This document shows, one piece after another, positions 11,700-24,974 of a stretch of 64,000 nucleotides of DNA. Position numbers and translations under genes: made by a program. The stretch lies in contig OENT01000505.1 of assembly GCA_900239685.1 (NCBI GenBank), forward strand, positions 41,725-105,724, given 5' to 3'. Source of the DNA: Rotaria macrura (Eukaryota; Rotifera; Eurotatoria; Philodinida; Philodinidae). Within the stretch, counting starts at the first letter, position 1. Each line of letters begins with the position of its first letter. The notes beneath the pieces are model-generated. The model did not search any database. It saw nothing but the letters and a program-made list of their open reading frames with translations, and had not been told where the DNA came from.

Positions 11700-14600
11700 A
11701 AATCTCCGCAGAATCAACTGTGTACGTTTTCAAGCTTTATAAGTATTGAGAAATAAAAAACATCTCTTTTCTTCAAACTCTAATATATCGTGGGTGCTCA
11801 AGGCTATAATTGAATATAGAAAAAAAAAACAAGAGAAAGAAAATACGAGAGCAACAGTTAAGAGAAGGAACGTCATTTCTGTAACTTTCAAGTTACAAGC
11901 GTTCAATGTTTTTCTTTACTAGCTCGAATATGTAGCATAAACTACGTAGGTAGTTACTTGCCATCTGAAAAGAAAGAAAAACATTTGACTTATAGAGCAG
12001 GTGGAATAGATGATAACAATCCTTTTTTTTCTGCTTTTCTTGAAAAACATGATTATGATAAATAACAAATAAACTAATTACACAAAAAATAATCATGCAC
12101 AAACGAAAGATATTATATCAAAAGTGCATGTGAACTGTTTGTCTGTGTTGTTTTTTTCTACCGGAATATCAATACCCACGCTTGGTAACATAGTTTCGAG
12201 TTCAACTCAAAATGATTGGAAAATAAAAGCCGGAAAAAAAGTATGGAACGATTAATTTCTCATAGAATATTTTAAAAATAGCTAAAGAGGGTATAATTGA
12301 TTCTAAAAAAAAACATGATTTTCAAAGCTGACGTTGTATGTGAGAATGTGTTAAAACAACTGCCTTAGACGTACAAGAGTTATCATCGTAATAATCATAT
12401 GTTCAGTAGGTTACAATTTCCAGATATCCTGTGTATGTTAAAGTTTAAATGAATAATCATAGGTTAAAAATCGGCTAATGTCAATTTTCTTCTCGATACA
12501 TAATCTAAGTAGAATATTCAAAACTATGAAATTTTTTATAAGTCAACTAAGAATCTTAATTCAATGAAAATTGTCGAATGCATGCATTCCGATGTTAAAA
12601 ATTCAACTTAGTCAATTCGTCATAGAATTCTAAACATACTTGACCTGATAAATATATACAATAGTTAACAATAGACACTTGAACTTAACTTGATTCTTTC
12701 AATGACTGGTGCGTGTTTTAACATTGAAATAAAAAACGATCACTTTTCAGTTTAGTTTACTTTCACAAATCATTTATTTAGTTTAAAGGAAACGTATCGT
12801 TTTCTGAATTTATGTATAGTTTGTGGTCTTATTTTGTATTGAATACATTATCTAATTGTTGTTTTGAAAAATTTCAATGGATTAAGACACACGAAATAAT
12901 GAATATTCATTCGATTTGCCAGTCGTTTAAGAAAAATCACATATACGATGAGATCAAACGACATTTTCCTATTACATCATCTGTTTATCATGTTCTTTAA
13001 TACCACATGTGGTCTACTATACTAACAAACGTATTAAGATAATTAAATTTTTAATGATACATGAAAATAAGGGTAAAATACTGTGAAGTCATGCGTTTGA
13101 AGAAAGTCTGACTATTCATGTTTTTAAAGCGATACTCCACTTAAATCTGTCATTAATTATATGAATCTATTCTGCTACAGACAATAGACTTTTCAAGAAA
13201 AATCTAAATATATTGACACTAATAATAAAAAAAGAAACAACTTCGATCTGCAGGATTGTTTGATCGTCATATTTCTTTTTAGATATCTATTTAACTGGAT
13301 ACAAGTTCATCTACGAATGAATCCAGTAAAATTAGCAGATAACATGTTTCAAAGAAACGTCATACAGATGACTTTAGGTTGACTGTTTTTCGTTGACCAA
13401 TCATTGTCTTATTACTATCGATACAGACATACTCTAATCCCTTCGTCTTTGTCTCTCATGGTATTTATTTCGGATTACAGTGTTATAATTATAGTGCGAG
13501 AGGCTATAGCACAATACTCCAACTATATCATTTCTATATCTTAAGATAGATCATTCCATGATTATTACTTATACAAAACTAATAAAGGTCATCATGACAG
13601 TTCCGAACATTTTACTCTCGACAAAATTTATCGAATCGATTTCATAAAATAACACAATCACTGAGGAATTAAAAAGATTGTACCCTCTTTTCTGCCCTAT
13701 ATCACCACGTTTCTCATGACATAAACAAGCGATTCCAACGTCTGTCTTGACGTTTGCTGTGACCGAAATTTAGTTGCAGTGGGTGTAAGAATTTAAAAAG
13801 AAATCGATGGAGTACTACATATTGGTATTAGATTTGGACGTATTGAAGTTGCTCATATTTGACCCGTGTTGCTCGTCATGACTAGTAGAATTTCAATGCA
13901 AACATAAAGGAGTTCGAGCTGTATTCAGAAAATTTCCATTGAAAACATCGAAAGAAAAAACATCGATCATATAATATGTCGGAATTTCTGACATGTCAGT
14001 ATTAACCAATATTGATTTTCTTTCCTATCATATGTCTCGTGATTTTTTTCTCTGGCAATGTCTTTTATAGTTCCATTTGTTAGCTAATCATTTTTCTTTC
14101 AATTAGGTCTGGTCGTCACTGCACAAGTTAATAGTTTATTAACTAAACGAACTCAACAAACGTAGTTTTCTTTTTTTCTTTCAGCGTTTTCAATGCATAC
14201 CGTACTGATACCCATAAAGATAAACTGTAAATGACTGACATCAATAATAAGCGTCAAGTAAATTCTTAGATTTCATTGATTAGCTATAATTAGTAAATTA
14301 TCAAGTAGAACATCTAATTCTCAAGTGAAAGTGAAAATATTTTCACTTTTTCTCTAAATATGTCGTCTGTTCTGTATCGCAATCGGAAGTACCACAGCCA
14401 TCGTTCCAAAAAATCAATCATCTCTCTCGATAAGTAGAGTATTTGATTTCATTTATTGTCTTCTCAATTGACTTTTTCGTATGCTATTCAAATGCAATCT
14501 AGATGTCATCTCTACGTGTATATATTCGACTATGATTTACGTTACACAATTATTTTTTGCCTCAATAAACATATTCTCGTGCATAGATCTGAGCGACATC

Positions 14601-14983
14601 TTTCTTCGTATTTCAGATTGTTCTTATAGCACTCACCTTTAGCTTGTATATGGATTTATTTTTATTGACTGAACTAGATGAGCCAATAAAATTTATTTTC
14701 TTTCGTCTTGTCTTGTTAATACGATCAATATATATATATTGTGGATGTGTTGCAGTATGAAAATCGTAGAATAATTGAGAATATTCATATTCGGTGATAT
14801 GCTTGTTGTTCTGATCAAACATTCTAGAATTTTACTTCTTTTGTTTTGACTTCGAAAAAGAAAGAATGTTGAATTCATATTTTCTACCTTTTTCTTTTTG
14901 ATGTTTTGAAAACGACGTTTGTATTTCTTATGAGAAACTCTAGATAATATGATGCATTTAATTTTCTCGTAGATGAAGAGAAA
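11700..14983. other. Intergenic sequence between two genes
   Basis: About 3.3 kb of AT-rich spacer. Small frames such as 12812-13000 have no recognisable motif. No RNA gene or clear repeat is seen. The final few hundred bases should include the GON4L promoter. Confidence 0.45.
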
Positions 14984-17900
14984 ATGAATACACCGAAACG
15001 GTATGATTATCATTATTTGATTGTTTGTTGTGGCTTTCTCTGCAACAACTATTATTTTCGGTGTTAAGACTACTATCAGGTTCTGATGATATATCTGATT
15101 ATCCAACAACAAGAAGACGATGGCGATCACCAATTGATCATTCAATCACACCGATCGATGATCAAATTGAACACGTGGCCAAAAGACATCATGTACCGAG
15201 TGATACTGTCAAACGTATTGTCTCGGTAGGTTTTATAAATACATGTTTATTTGGTTTCAAGCACAATTCTGTTTTCGAAATAGAGAACAAAACATAAATG
15301 ATTAATAGGTGTTAGTCAGAGAGAAATATGCAAGTTTCTTGTGATGTTTAGATCTGCATAATAGGATAAAATTGTCATAGAAAAAAAAACAGTACACGAT
15401 AGTACTCTAGAGTGTTTCATTTGTTATCTACATTACTCATCCAACATATGAGGGTGTTTAAAAAATGTTGAGACAATATCAGTTGTATGTTCTAATCAAT
15501 CAAGAGAATTTGTTTCTTAATACGAAACATAGAAACATCGAGGAATTGAAAAGCTTCTCGTTCTTGATCAACGTGTAGTCGAAACTGAACGATGTGAGAA
15601 ATATTTCCCTGTAAATTATGTTTGATACATTTGAAATAAAGCTCTCATCGATTATCACATCATATTTAACGTCAGAATTCTACGAAAATTTCGATGTCAA
15701 CTAATCTCTGTGACATTTCTATGAATCAAATATCTTAATTCAACGAATACTGTGTGCCGAAACTTGCGTAAGATAGACTGTCAAAGAAGCACATCCATTG
15801 AACGTCATAGTTATCGATTGAAAACAAACATAAGGGGCTTGAATATGCGTATTGCCTATAGATTTAATCAACAAATTGAAGAAACTGTATACGATGTTGT
15901 CCAATATATTTAAAAGTTCGTATTATCAACGTTAAGCCCCCCCCCCCTCAAAAAAAGTCGATTTTCGTCGAGAAAATGAAAATTAAGATAACACCATGAG
16001 GTGATAGCCCATGTTCTGCTCTTTCAGAATCACTATATTTTTTTTCCAAACACCATTTTTTGACCGAAATTTTTAGTGATCTTTGTGAGGTCCTCTATGT
16101 CAAAAACGGTTTTTTTTACATTTAGGTCTTTGATCTCTAATTACTGATTAATTAATTAATTAAGCGCTCAGCGTGTGCAGAATTAAAAGTTGCGTAGGAC
16201 GAGTTAGGTCAGTTTCTTCAAAAACCGCGTGAAAATTTAAAAAAACAGCAACAAGTTTTCGAAAAAATGTTTCTATGTTTCTCTCAAAATCATGTTTTTC
16301 CATTTTCCATCCTAGTTATTTTGCCTCTTCAACTATGTTTTTTCGAAAAATTTTATTTTACCATTCGATAGAGCATGCAAAGACGCAGGTCATCTTGTGC
16401 TCCGATTTTTGAAAAAGTTTTTTTATGTCCAAAAAAGATCGCCTACAAATTCATTTGCAGTTTTTTGGCCTTTTTTCAGAGTTTGAGTTGTGGAAACTTT
16501 TTTGGACATAATAAAAAGCTCTTTCAAAAATCGGAGCACGAGATGCCCTGCGTCTTTACTTGCTCTATCAAATGGTAAAAAACATTTTTCGAAAAAACAT
16601 AGTTGAAGGCAAAATAACTACGATGGAAAATGGGTCATTTTTAACCAGTGTTCACCTTGTCACTTCCTTAAACTTGCATATTTCGGGCTGAAATTTTTAT
16701 CGTAGGCTACCCGCTTCAGTCCTAACATATCCTGAAAGTTTCAGCCGATTTGGACTTTCTTTTACGAAAATCGACTGATGAGGGGGGGGGGAGGGCTTAA
16801 CACAATGCTTTAAATGACACTGAAGATTTTTAAGATGTCAATAAAAGAGTCGGCCTACATGTCTAATCATGAAGTTCGTTCAATAGTTGAGAGTTCTACT
16901 GTTGTAAATAATCGAATACATATCTAGTGAAAATAAATAATTTTATCAATATCTATTCTAGGATCTTTTAAATGAATCGACTGTAATCGATTATCTTCGA
17001 ACGCGAATAATTCAAGATGAATCATCTTCAGGGAATAACGTAAATATTAGATTGACATTCTACTGTATATGATTTCATATGCTTCTTCATAGACATATAC
17101 AAATACACGAAACGAAGAATCACTTCTATCTTCATCGAACTATTTCGATACATCATCTCAAATACATGCTTCGAATACATTCTCATCCGAACAACCGCAA
17201 ACTCTTTTATCGACACCCATGGTTGATGAATATGATCCACTTTGGCTTGAATTCCTCCAATCATTGAATACCGTCGATAATAATTCAATTGTACAACAAA
17301 ATACGACACAAACAAATGTTACATTCGATTCATTATTTGGTGAAGAAGATGATGATGACGACGAAGAATTCATTGGACCTGATGATGAAAACAATATTGA
17401 TAATAGTGATGAACGAAAACTACGTGTATCAAGTAGGTTGAATCAAAATAATATTTCATTTGACTATAAAAAATTTATATAATTTTCAGAACGTGAATTA
17501 GCTTTACTATTAAAAGATAGTACACCGTCGCCTGATAATCATGTGTAAGTTCTTATTTAATTTTAGAATATTCTATAGGGAAAAATGAACGTTTCTGTTT
17601 TCTTAAACACATTTAGTTCTTTTTCTGACAGAGAAATTCTTCATGGTGATCAATATGAATCTCTGTGGACAGACTTTCTAGCTTCACTACAAACAGGCAA
17701 TGATCAACAACCAGATGAACTAGAAAAATCTATAATCACAACAACTGAAGACGATGATAACGAGGATGATCCTGAATTTCGACTTCTCGATACTGAAAAT
17801 GATATTGACGATGATCTAGAAGATGAATTACATGTTTCAAGTAAATTTCTATTTATTTATGATTGTGTATTCATTGATTGACTCTTACTCTGTTTTTGTT

Positions 17901-20900
17901 TGTTTAAGGACGTGAATTAGCATTATTGTTAGAAGATAACGCTTCGATACTAAATAATGAAGAATTTCCAAATAGGTATGAAAATAAAGCTGATTTACAT
18001 AATAGTTAGAGAGACAATTGACCGACATGCGATTCAACTCACATCTTATTACTTAGTGATTTGACGCTAAGTTCAACTTACCACAAACAGTGCTGGAACT
18101 GATCCGGTTTGGAAAATGTCAATCCCGGGTCGGTACAAACCGGAATTTCATCGCTTGAAAGTTTTGAAAAATCTGTTTTCTTCATTCTATTGTTAGTCAT
18201 AAAAACTAACATCTCACATGTTTTTCTCTCAGAATACGAAAAAAGTGTTAAAAAAAAGTTATTTCAATCATTTTTATGATGATGAGTGTCTTATACATGT
18301 GCTCCTAAACTAATTCATATTTGGAGACATTTTTTCATCGATAGGACATGCGACTTCAACCGATCACTTTACTGAGCGAACTGGTTGAATTTTTCAACTA
18401 TCCGGATCGGTTTCCCATTTCCCAATTGATTCCAGCGCTGAGCTGAAAGTTTTAATTATATTTCATCAGCTATTGAAACTATTTACAATATTTTTTCAAA
18501 GTAATACTCCATAATCGAATTTTATCGCAGAAGCTTGATGAGAAAAATGTAGAGTTTTCAGATATTTGCATCCATAATAAGACGAACGAAATCATATTGT
18601 TTGAATTACTCTATGTAACTATTAGTTAATTGATCTATTAAATGGAACTGAGTTTGTCAGTTTTTACCACATACTGACTAATGTAACCAGTCCGGTTCGG
18701 CGACCAGATCAGACAGGATCGGGTTTTCAACTTCTACTCTGTTCCAGCTCTCGTGACAATGAAGTCTAGCCAGACACTATGTTCACGAGTTCATCTAGTC
18801 GTTTGGTTTAACAATTCGGTTAAGCTTCTCAAGAAACACTGGCATCAAAAAGAATTTTTGTGTAGATTTAGTTGACTTTCAACATGCTGACTGAATGAAA
18901 TAAGTTTAATTTATTGAAAAGTCACGCATGGAAGTTTTTCTTCTTCAATTAAACAGTTCTCTACAAAGGGTAACTTTTAGTTTTCAAAAATACTTTCTAA
19001 ATTTCAATTTCGAATAATTTAAAAGTCATTAGTATTAAGTTATCGCCTTTATTTGTGTCACTTCCATGTAAGTAAATTATCAAGTGTAAATGGATGAAAT
19101 ACCATCTAGAACCTGAAGTTGTCTCCTGTACAGAATAGAATATGTACACTTGTTACATAGAAAGAGAAATACTGAGATTTGTATCGAATCTATAATAAAC
19201 TTAGTTGTTCTAATAAAAAATATCCTTTTTATGCCTATGTTTCAATGAAAACTGTTACTGATACTAAACATCAGTTGCCTTAATAAATTGCTGATAGTAG
19301 ATGATGAGATATTGACACTGCAATACAGTATGAGAAACTTCTCTCTCTATAGTCTGATAGAGAAAAAGTTCTCTATTTTCTATGCTATTTGATCATGCTT
19401 CAGCTAATATCAGAAAAAAGAAAATTTCAATAATATCGGTTATTTTTATCATACGCTACAATTACACTATTTATTTTCAATAGCTTTTGATATGAGCAAG
19501 ATAGAGAGCAGCGGTTTTCACTGCTCGAAAGAAGAAATGAAGATGCACCGAATTGTATTATTGGTTTGTAGACATGGCTTTTTAAAGGTTTTCAATGGAC
19601 ATCTTTGAAAACGAACCTACTCCATAAGGTGTATACAGCGACTTCCCAATTGTCAGGGGTGTATTCAAACCGTCGTTGGTAAACATTCAAGCTGAAGAAG
19701 TTTAAGATATTTTGCATTAATCATTCAAGACTTATAGATGCTCTAGTCGAAGCTCGAAATGATTCTTGTAGTAATATGTCTGAAGAAAGAAAAAAACATT
19801 GTTCTCCATTCTTAGAGAATCGATGGAAGAAATTGTTAGATAACGCCTAGGAAAATATAAACTATGCTATGCGATGCGGCTCTTTCGAACTGTGAAAACC
19901 GCTGGTCTCTATCTTGCTTCTATCAAAAGTTATTGAAAATATATAGTGTAACTGTTGCGTATGATAAAAAAGCGATGTTATTAAAATTTTATTATTATGA
20001 TATTAGTTGAAGCATTGAAAATAGAGAATTTTTCTCTCTATCAGATTGTAGAGAGAGAGAAATTTCTTATATTGTATTGCAGTGTCAATCTTGATACTTG
20101 TGGTACGCCCTTCCTACTATGATATTACAATGCTCCTTGTCAATTATACCTCACGCGAACAAAATGATTTTATATCGTTGCAGTGATGAATTTATTAATC
20201 CTGAATCAGTATCATCGACCACAACTTCATCTACCATAACGAAAACATTTGAATTTCACATAACATCGGAACAACGAGATATTCTTCAATATCAATCAAC
20301 AGCTGTAAAGTTGTATATTTTATCATATTGTTATTAATCATATTCTTATTTATAGTATGTTCAATTACTAACACAATATATTTTATTACGACGTGAGACA
20401 AATTCATTGTTATCAGATGATCAATCAGCTCAACAACTTTTTGTAAAATATTTTTTCTGTACAAACCAAAAAAAAATGAAGACAAATATATTTGTTTATT
20501 GTTCTAGAAAGATTTGATATTTTTCCGTGATAAACAATCGAATTCTATCTTAGATATACCTTTAATAACTGAAGCTCAACATCTACTTGAAACTTCGCCA
20601 CCACCTAGTCGAAGAAAAGCATTTGGTTAGTTGTCCGAATTTCTAGTTTTGACAACAAAAAATGTTTGTTTAGGTAATCATCTATCATTCTATTTAATGG
20701 ATACATTGTGTAAAAGTTCAGCTTTTCTATATGATTCATTATTACCAACTTGTTTATTATCTTCAACGAATTCAAACATGTCGACACTATTGAATGATCA
20801 AACATCAAGAAATTTCGTATCCGGTGAAGATTGGTTTGTTTTGTTCAATTGGATTTTAAATTTCATACATAGAAAAGAAATTTCTCTTCTACAATCTAGT

Positions 20901-21480
20901 TTAATGGCACTTGGTCTCGAACAAAACGATGCAAAACTTTTAATTATTGGTCATAGTGAAAAGGTTATTAATGATCGTCTTAATAGTCTTCGATATGCAC
21001 GTGTACGTCGTGGAAAACAAAATCCTGTCAAAGCTTTTTTTACTTATGGTTCTGTGCCTGATATTTCCTTAAGTCCTTGGTATCATGTTCCAAATGATTT
21101 TGATGTCAAACGAATTTATCCACGTGGACTTGTGGAAAAAGTTGACGTTATTTTTCCTTCTTGGTTTCGATTAGTAAGATCAAATATTTTCATTAAATTT
21201 TTTTCTCGCAAAGAAAAATTTGTTTTAGTCTTATAAACGATCGAGACAATTGTTGAAACGTACAACTAATTCTCTTGTTTCACCACTATCATCCGTCACA
21301 ACAACTTCAGGAACCGATACTAATGATGATCTTTCGTCATCGACCGTATATGTTGTTGTTGAAGGTTCATCATCAAATTCTCGAACAACAACAACAACAT
21401 CGCCTAATAAAGTTTTACAACAGATTCATATGTTACACCTATTGAATTCCTATCCGAAATTGCAACCTAAACAGCAGTAA
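14984..21480 (+). CDS. GON-4-like nuclear protein (12 exons)
   Basis: Exons: 14984-15000, 15069-15225, 16962-17039, 17093-17432, 17490-17544, 17632-17840, 17909-17975, 20184-20304, 20356-20442, 20508-20625, 20674-21173, 21229-21480. The lengths sum to 2001 nt, giving an uninterrupted 666 residues, which supports the model. Residues about 30-85 match the GON4L helix region (IEHVAKRHHVPSDTVKRIV, then a TVIDYL segment). Two copies of an acidic module follow, each with xLWxxFLxSL, an Asp/Glu run and RVSxRELALLL. A 'VQLLTQYILL' block is typical of GON4L/YARP, and a C-terminal region (about 417-583) has GEDWFVL and LMALGL like the SANT-like domain. The tail is Ser/Thr-rich. GON4L proteins are nuclear transcription and cell-cycle regulators. 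The protein is much shorter than the vertebrate form. An AATAAA lies at 21578. Confidence 0.82.
15936..16796. mobile_element. TTAA-flanked foldback element in GON4L intron 2
   Basis: TTAA at 15932-15935 and TTAA at 16797-16800 flank an 861-bp imperfect hairpin. The left end is GCCCCCCCCCCCTCA followed by GTCGATTTTCGT. The right end is the inverse, ACGAAAATCGAC then a G run and GAGGGC. Near the centre the arms still pair: the GACGCAGG...GCTCCGATTTTTGAAA block (about 16381) with TTTCAAAAATCGGAGC...GACGC (about 16526). TTAA target duplication is the hallmark of piggyBac-type elements, so it may be a non-autonomous relative. It has no transposase frame. Confidence 0.7.
18090..18440. repeat. Weak inverted repeat in GON4L intron 7
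   Basis: GTGCTGGAACTGATCCGGTTT near 18090 pairs imperfectly with the inverse sequence GATCGGTTTCCC...GATTCCAGCGCT near 18398-18437. A related CCGGTTCGG block lies at about 18693. It is probably a decayed MITE, but the ends are uncertain. Confidence 0.3.
19309..20093. mobile_element. MITE with long terminal inverted repeats in GON4L intron 7
   Basis: The left end ATTGACACTGCAATAC (about 19312) is repeated inverted as GTATTGCAGTGTCAAT at about 20073-20090. The arms extend inward about 230 bp: GAGCAAGATAGAGAGCAGCGG...TTTTCACTGC near 19494 pairs with AAAACCGCTGGTCTCTATCT near 19896. The middle is unique sequence with no transposase. Together with 18090-18440 it explains why this intron is 2.2 kb when most others are 50-90 bp. 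Confidence 0.65.
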
Positions 21481-21577
21481 TCATCAGACTAGTTGGTTAT
21501 TGTCAGATATATGCACATATATATAATTTGTTTATTTTTGTTTTGTAAAATATCTTTATTTAATTTTGATATCATGA

Positions 21578-21583
21578 AATAAA
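21578..21583 (+). terminator. Polyadenylation signal after GON4L
   Basis: AATAAA lies about 100 bases past the stop codon of the GON4L model. Confidence 0.45.
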
Positions 21584-23164
21584 AAGATCTCACATGTTAT
21601 AGCTTCATATTTATCAGTAGATATCGACGTCTAAGTTGGATTGAATTGAGCTACAATCAATGGACTGATAGTACACAGACTCTTTGTATGTGATCATTAA
21701 TGAATATGTTTGATTTGAAATCGATTTGAGAGATTTTTATGATGCCTTTAAAATATATCTCGCTTATTCGAACATGTTCGTTCGTCTGATGATGGGAATG
21801 AACATTCTCGATTGTACATGTTTAATGGTGGATACAAGTCATTCATTTATCAAAAGCCCATCACAGTCATTCTGGAGGAAGTAAGAAACATAAGGTTCAT
21901 ATTGACAGTATAAGATTCGATGAATTATTCTCTAACCTGTGTGCACAACTTATCATTTTTTCTCTACATTAGATTTGGATGGTATACTGTAATTAGGAAT
22001 GAAATCAAATAAGTTATTATTTTTGATTTCAAAATGCCATGGGTGCTGATCATCGGAAAGAAACAGTTCGCTGTATTCGTATTGTTTTCTTTTATTAAAG
22101 ATAGTTATTTGAAAATGTCTCCAAAGTTCATTCATGTAACTTAGATACACTTTGAATAGTACATTTTTATGGCGAAAATGATCTGATCAATAAAGCAAGT
22201 CAATGAAAATTTCCTCGGTAAAATTGAATGTCAAACTGAAAGATTTTTCGAAAATTTTCTTTTTCTCTTCTTAAAATTCGGTTCATTTCGATCTATGATG
22301 TAGACTGTAACTGAAAAGAAGTTTCCTTTTGCTACCCATCGAAACACTTAACAATTACACCCACACCTCCATCCTCTTACAACGATACTGAAGTGCATTG
22401 GCTATTAAAAGACGCCATCTTGGTAGCCACAAACAACGTGTGAGATACTACTGATTACACTTTTCATATCGATTAGCTCTAATGCCAATAATACCAAAGC
22501 ATCAGTGTATTGATGACTGATGATAAAGAAAAAGCACTAGTTTCAGTAATAAATAATACTGATATTAATTGAAATGTAATATTCTCACCTTCATTCTATT
22601 CAGAAACGTGTATTTCTAATCAATTCTTTCGAAGTAACTCGTCAATAAGTTCCTGTCGAGAATGGCTGGGGAAGTTGAGCCAGGCACGAGAAACGTTTTG
22701 ATGGAATATGTGACGAGTACGTCAAGAACTCAATGCTTAATCGTTTAGGCAGTTTCTTAGAACTTCCCAGAGATCCTTTTTCAACTCCTTCAATACGGCG
22801 TCTTATTTTTTTTCTTCCCTTTTTGGTACGAATGGCAGATATTCTATGACAAATTTGACCATGTCTTACTTAGTTTTCCAAAGTTCGGCAGAGGGACTTT
22901 ATTGGAACTTTTTAACTTATGAGTAAAAACCAGCAGTTGGTTAAGGGAGTTCTACTAGGGTGTTCTGTCCACAGCTACAACAATTACATATATAGGTAAT
23001 GTCTACACGTACATTAAACTCATACGACATCTTAATTTCTGAATACTTTTTTGTCATTTTTGATTTCTTGTCTTTAATTATCAGTTTACGATAACTTAAC
23101 TAGACAAATAAATTCTTTGTCGTTTTATTTTAATTTTTCAGGTTCGAAGTTCGCTGGGTTTTTC

Positions 23165-23875
23165 TGCAATCTATTAATTTTCTAAAAACATACTTTAAAG
23201 GTCATTCTTTCAATCCATGCTATCGAATGGTGCTACCACGAAGTCAACTTTAGTTCAACTCTTTGTGCAGCGTGCAATATCGACTATAACAGATTTACTA
23301 TCATGAGTTCTAAGAAATGTCTAGGTTCAACCAAAAATGATTACATGTAAATCTCAATAAGTGAAATCGACAGCTGACAAATGAAAATATAGAGCGGAAC
23401 GACGTGCACGATGGCAGATGATATTATTATGTTAGCAAACATTAATTTCCTGACATTGTGGTAAAGAAAAATCATGATTTTAATTTGATCGAAATAATTG
23501 TTCAAGCAAATCTAATTCTGTGATTTCAACCATGTACTCAAAAAATTATGCTACTCAACTAATTTTCATTTTTAGCCTACCGTGAAGAAAAGTGACCATG
23601 AATCATACGGAAGTTAGAGGGGAAAAAGCTCTTCGCTCATTGTTCTTTCGTTGAAAAATATTTTTTGTAAATATGATTAGATAATAAAGAAGATTTATTT
23701 TTCATGATTCTCACATGGTAGTATTTTATTTCACGGGATTGGATGAACGCGGAGAATACTTAGTTTTGACAATACTGATCAGGATTGCAATCGAGATAGA
23801 CTTCAACAAATGTGTTATTCGAAACGAGGTAAGCACCATGAGACAACGCAGCATTATGTGATAACTACCCAGATC
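23165..23875. repeat. Dispersed 0.7-kb repeat, copy A
   Basis: Matches 30545-31225 along its length in the same orientation, for example CTATTAATTTTCTAAAAA, CGAAGTCAACTTTAGTTCAA, CATTAATTTCCTGACATTGT, and TTTCGTTGAAAAATATTTTT. Copies differ at perhaps one base in ten by eye. There is no coding frame. The two copies flank the LDLa/EGF receptor gene. Confidence 0.75.
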
Positions 23876-24320
23876 CCGTGCATCCTCCACAGCTGGTTTT
23901 CCTGTAAAGTTTTATATCTGTGATTTGAACTTGATACAGAAATAGACAATTTGACGGTTCGCAATGTATATATATATATAGATTACAGCCCTACAACCAT
24001 ATACCACTGTACTCTTGTCTCCTGATACCCTTAAACAATTGTAACCTATCCGAGAGCCTTCGAAAACATTCTCGATTATGCATAGTACATGGACCCTAAA
24101 GGCTCTGAAATCTGCTAGAAAATTCCAATAAGTAGCAGATGATTATCAGATATTACAGAAAATTCTAGATGAGTTCATAACACTGGAAGAGTCTACACAT
24201 TTCTGGTACTTTCTAGGAACAAAGCAGAAACCGGCATCACCTTTCATATTTTATCTCTAACCTTGACCTTTAACATGTCTAAACGGTTCTAAGGGAAAGT
24301 TCACCAGAAATCTAGAAACT

Positions 24321-24370
24321 GGGAGTGGGTGGTTGTTCATTTCATCTTCATCACACCACACCCACACCCA
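24321..24370. repeat. Inverted telomere-like junction 1
   Basis: A G-rich GGGAGTGGGTGG (24321-24332) is followed after about 18 bases by C-rich CACACCACACCCACACCCA (24352-24370). The order is G then C on the plus strand. Confidence 0.6.
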
Positions 24371-24657
24371 TTATTGAACCCAAAAATTGAATTAGTGCTA
24401 AATATGGGTATGATAAAATACTGCGCCATCTCACGTTCTACGAACCCATGCGGTTTTCAGAAAAAATTTCCATAGTACTAAGGCTAATTTTTATCGAAGC
24501 ATTATACAAAAGTGACCATTTTGGCAATAATGATCGAATATTTTCACATTGAATCTTCTTCGAATTTCGACTTCAGACAAAAATATATTGCATATTCGGA
24601 ATCAGCGTCAAAAACTGCATAAAATCATACTACTTTTGACAAAATATTTTATATGAA
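24371..24657. other. Unique stretch between two telomere-like junctions
   Basis: About 290 bp without coding capacity. It carries TTCGGAATCAGCGTCAAAAA near 24597, which also occurs with one change at about 2488, so part of it is related to dispersed repeat copy 1. Confidence 0.4.
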
Positions 24658-24820
24658 TGGTGGGGGCGGGTGTGGGCGTGGCATCTGGGTGTTGCATTGG
24701 TGTGGATATAGGTGTGGGTTTCTTTGAGGTTCTGGCAGGGAGGATAGTATGGTATCATTACACCCAAATCAACACCCACATCGATACCCACAGACTCAAC
24801 GCAGCCACACCCCACACCTT
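24658..24820. repeat. Inverted telomere-like junction 2
   Basis: Degenerate TGTGGG repeats (24658-24720, for example GGGTGTGGGCGTGG, GGTGTGGGTT) are followed after about 40 bases by CCCACA-like repeats (24760-24820). These arrays spoil the splice and coding signals of the small Gly/Val-rich frames found here. Confidence 0.75.
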
Positions 24821-24974
24821 CTGTTCGCGATTTATTAGTGCGATTTAGACGCAGTTTGATTCAAAAAATATTTAGATGGGTTTTTAATAGTTATATTGTG
24901 CCTTTTCTTATGATTGATAAATAAAACAAAGACATCGTGCAAGTTCATTCGGCGAAAATTAATCCTTCTTGATA

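Larger units (their letters stand above)
21481..24320. other. Intergenic sequence downstream of GON4L
   Basis: No gene is supported. It holds the first copy of the 0.7-kb direct repeat (23165-23875), a short C-rich ACACCCACACC at 22360 and a (TA)n run near 23970. Confidence 0.5.

Noticed and set aside
14693-15145. 150-codon minus-strand frame over the GON4L start
   Set aside because: Ile/Lys/Asn-rich and antisense to exons whose phases join into a complete gene.
23138-23160. tRNA T-arm-like GGTTCGAAGTTCG
   Set aside because: No acceptor stem, D-arm or anticodon arm can be fitted around it.
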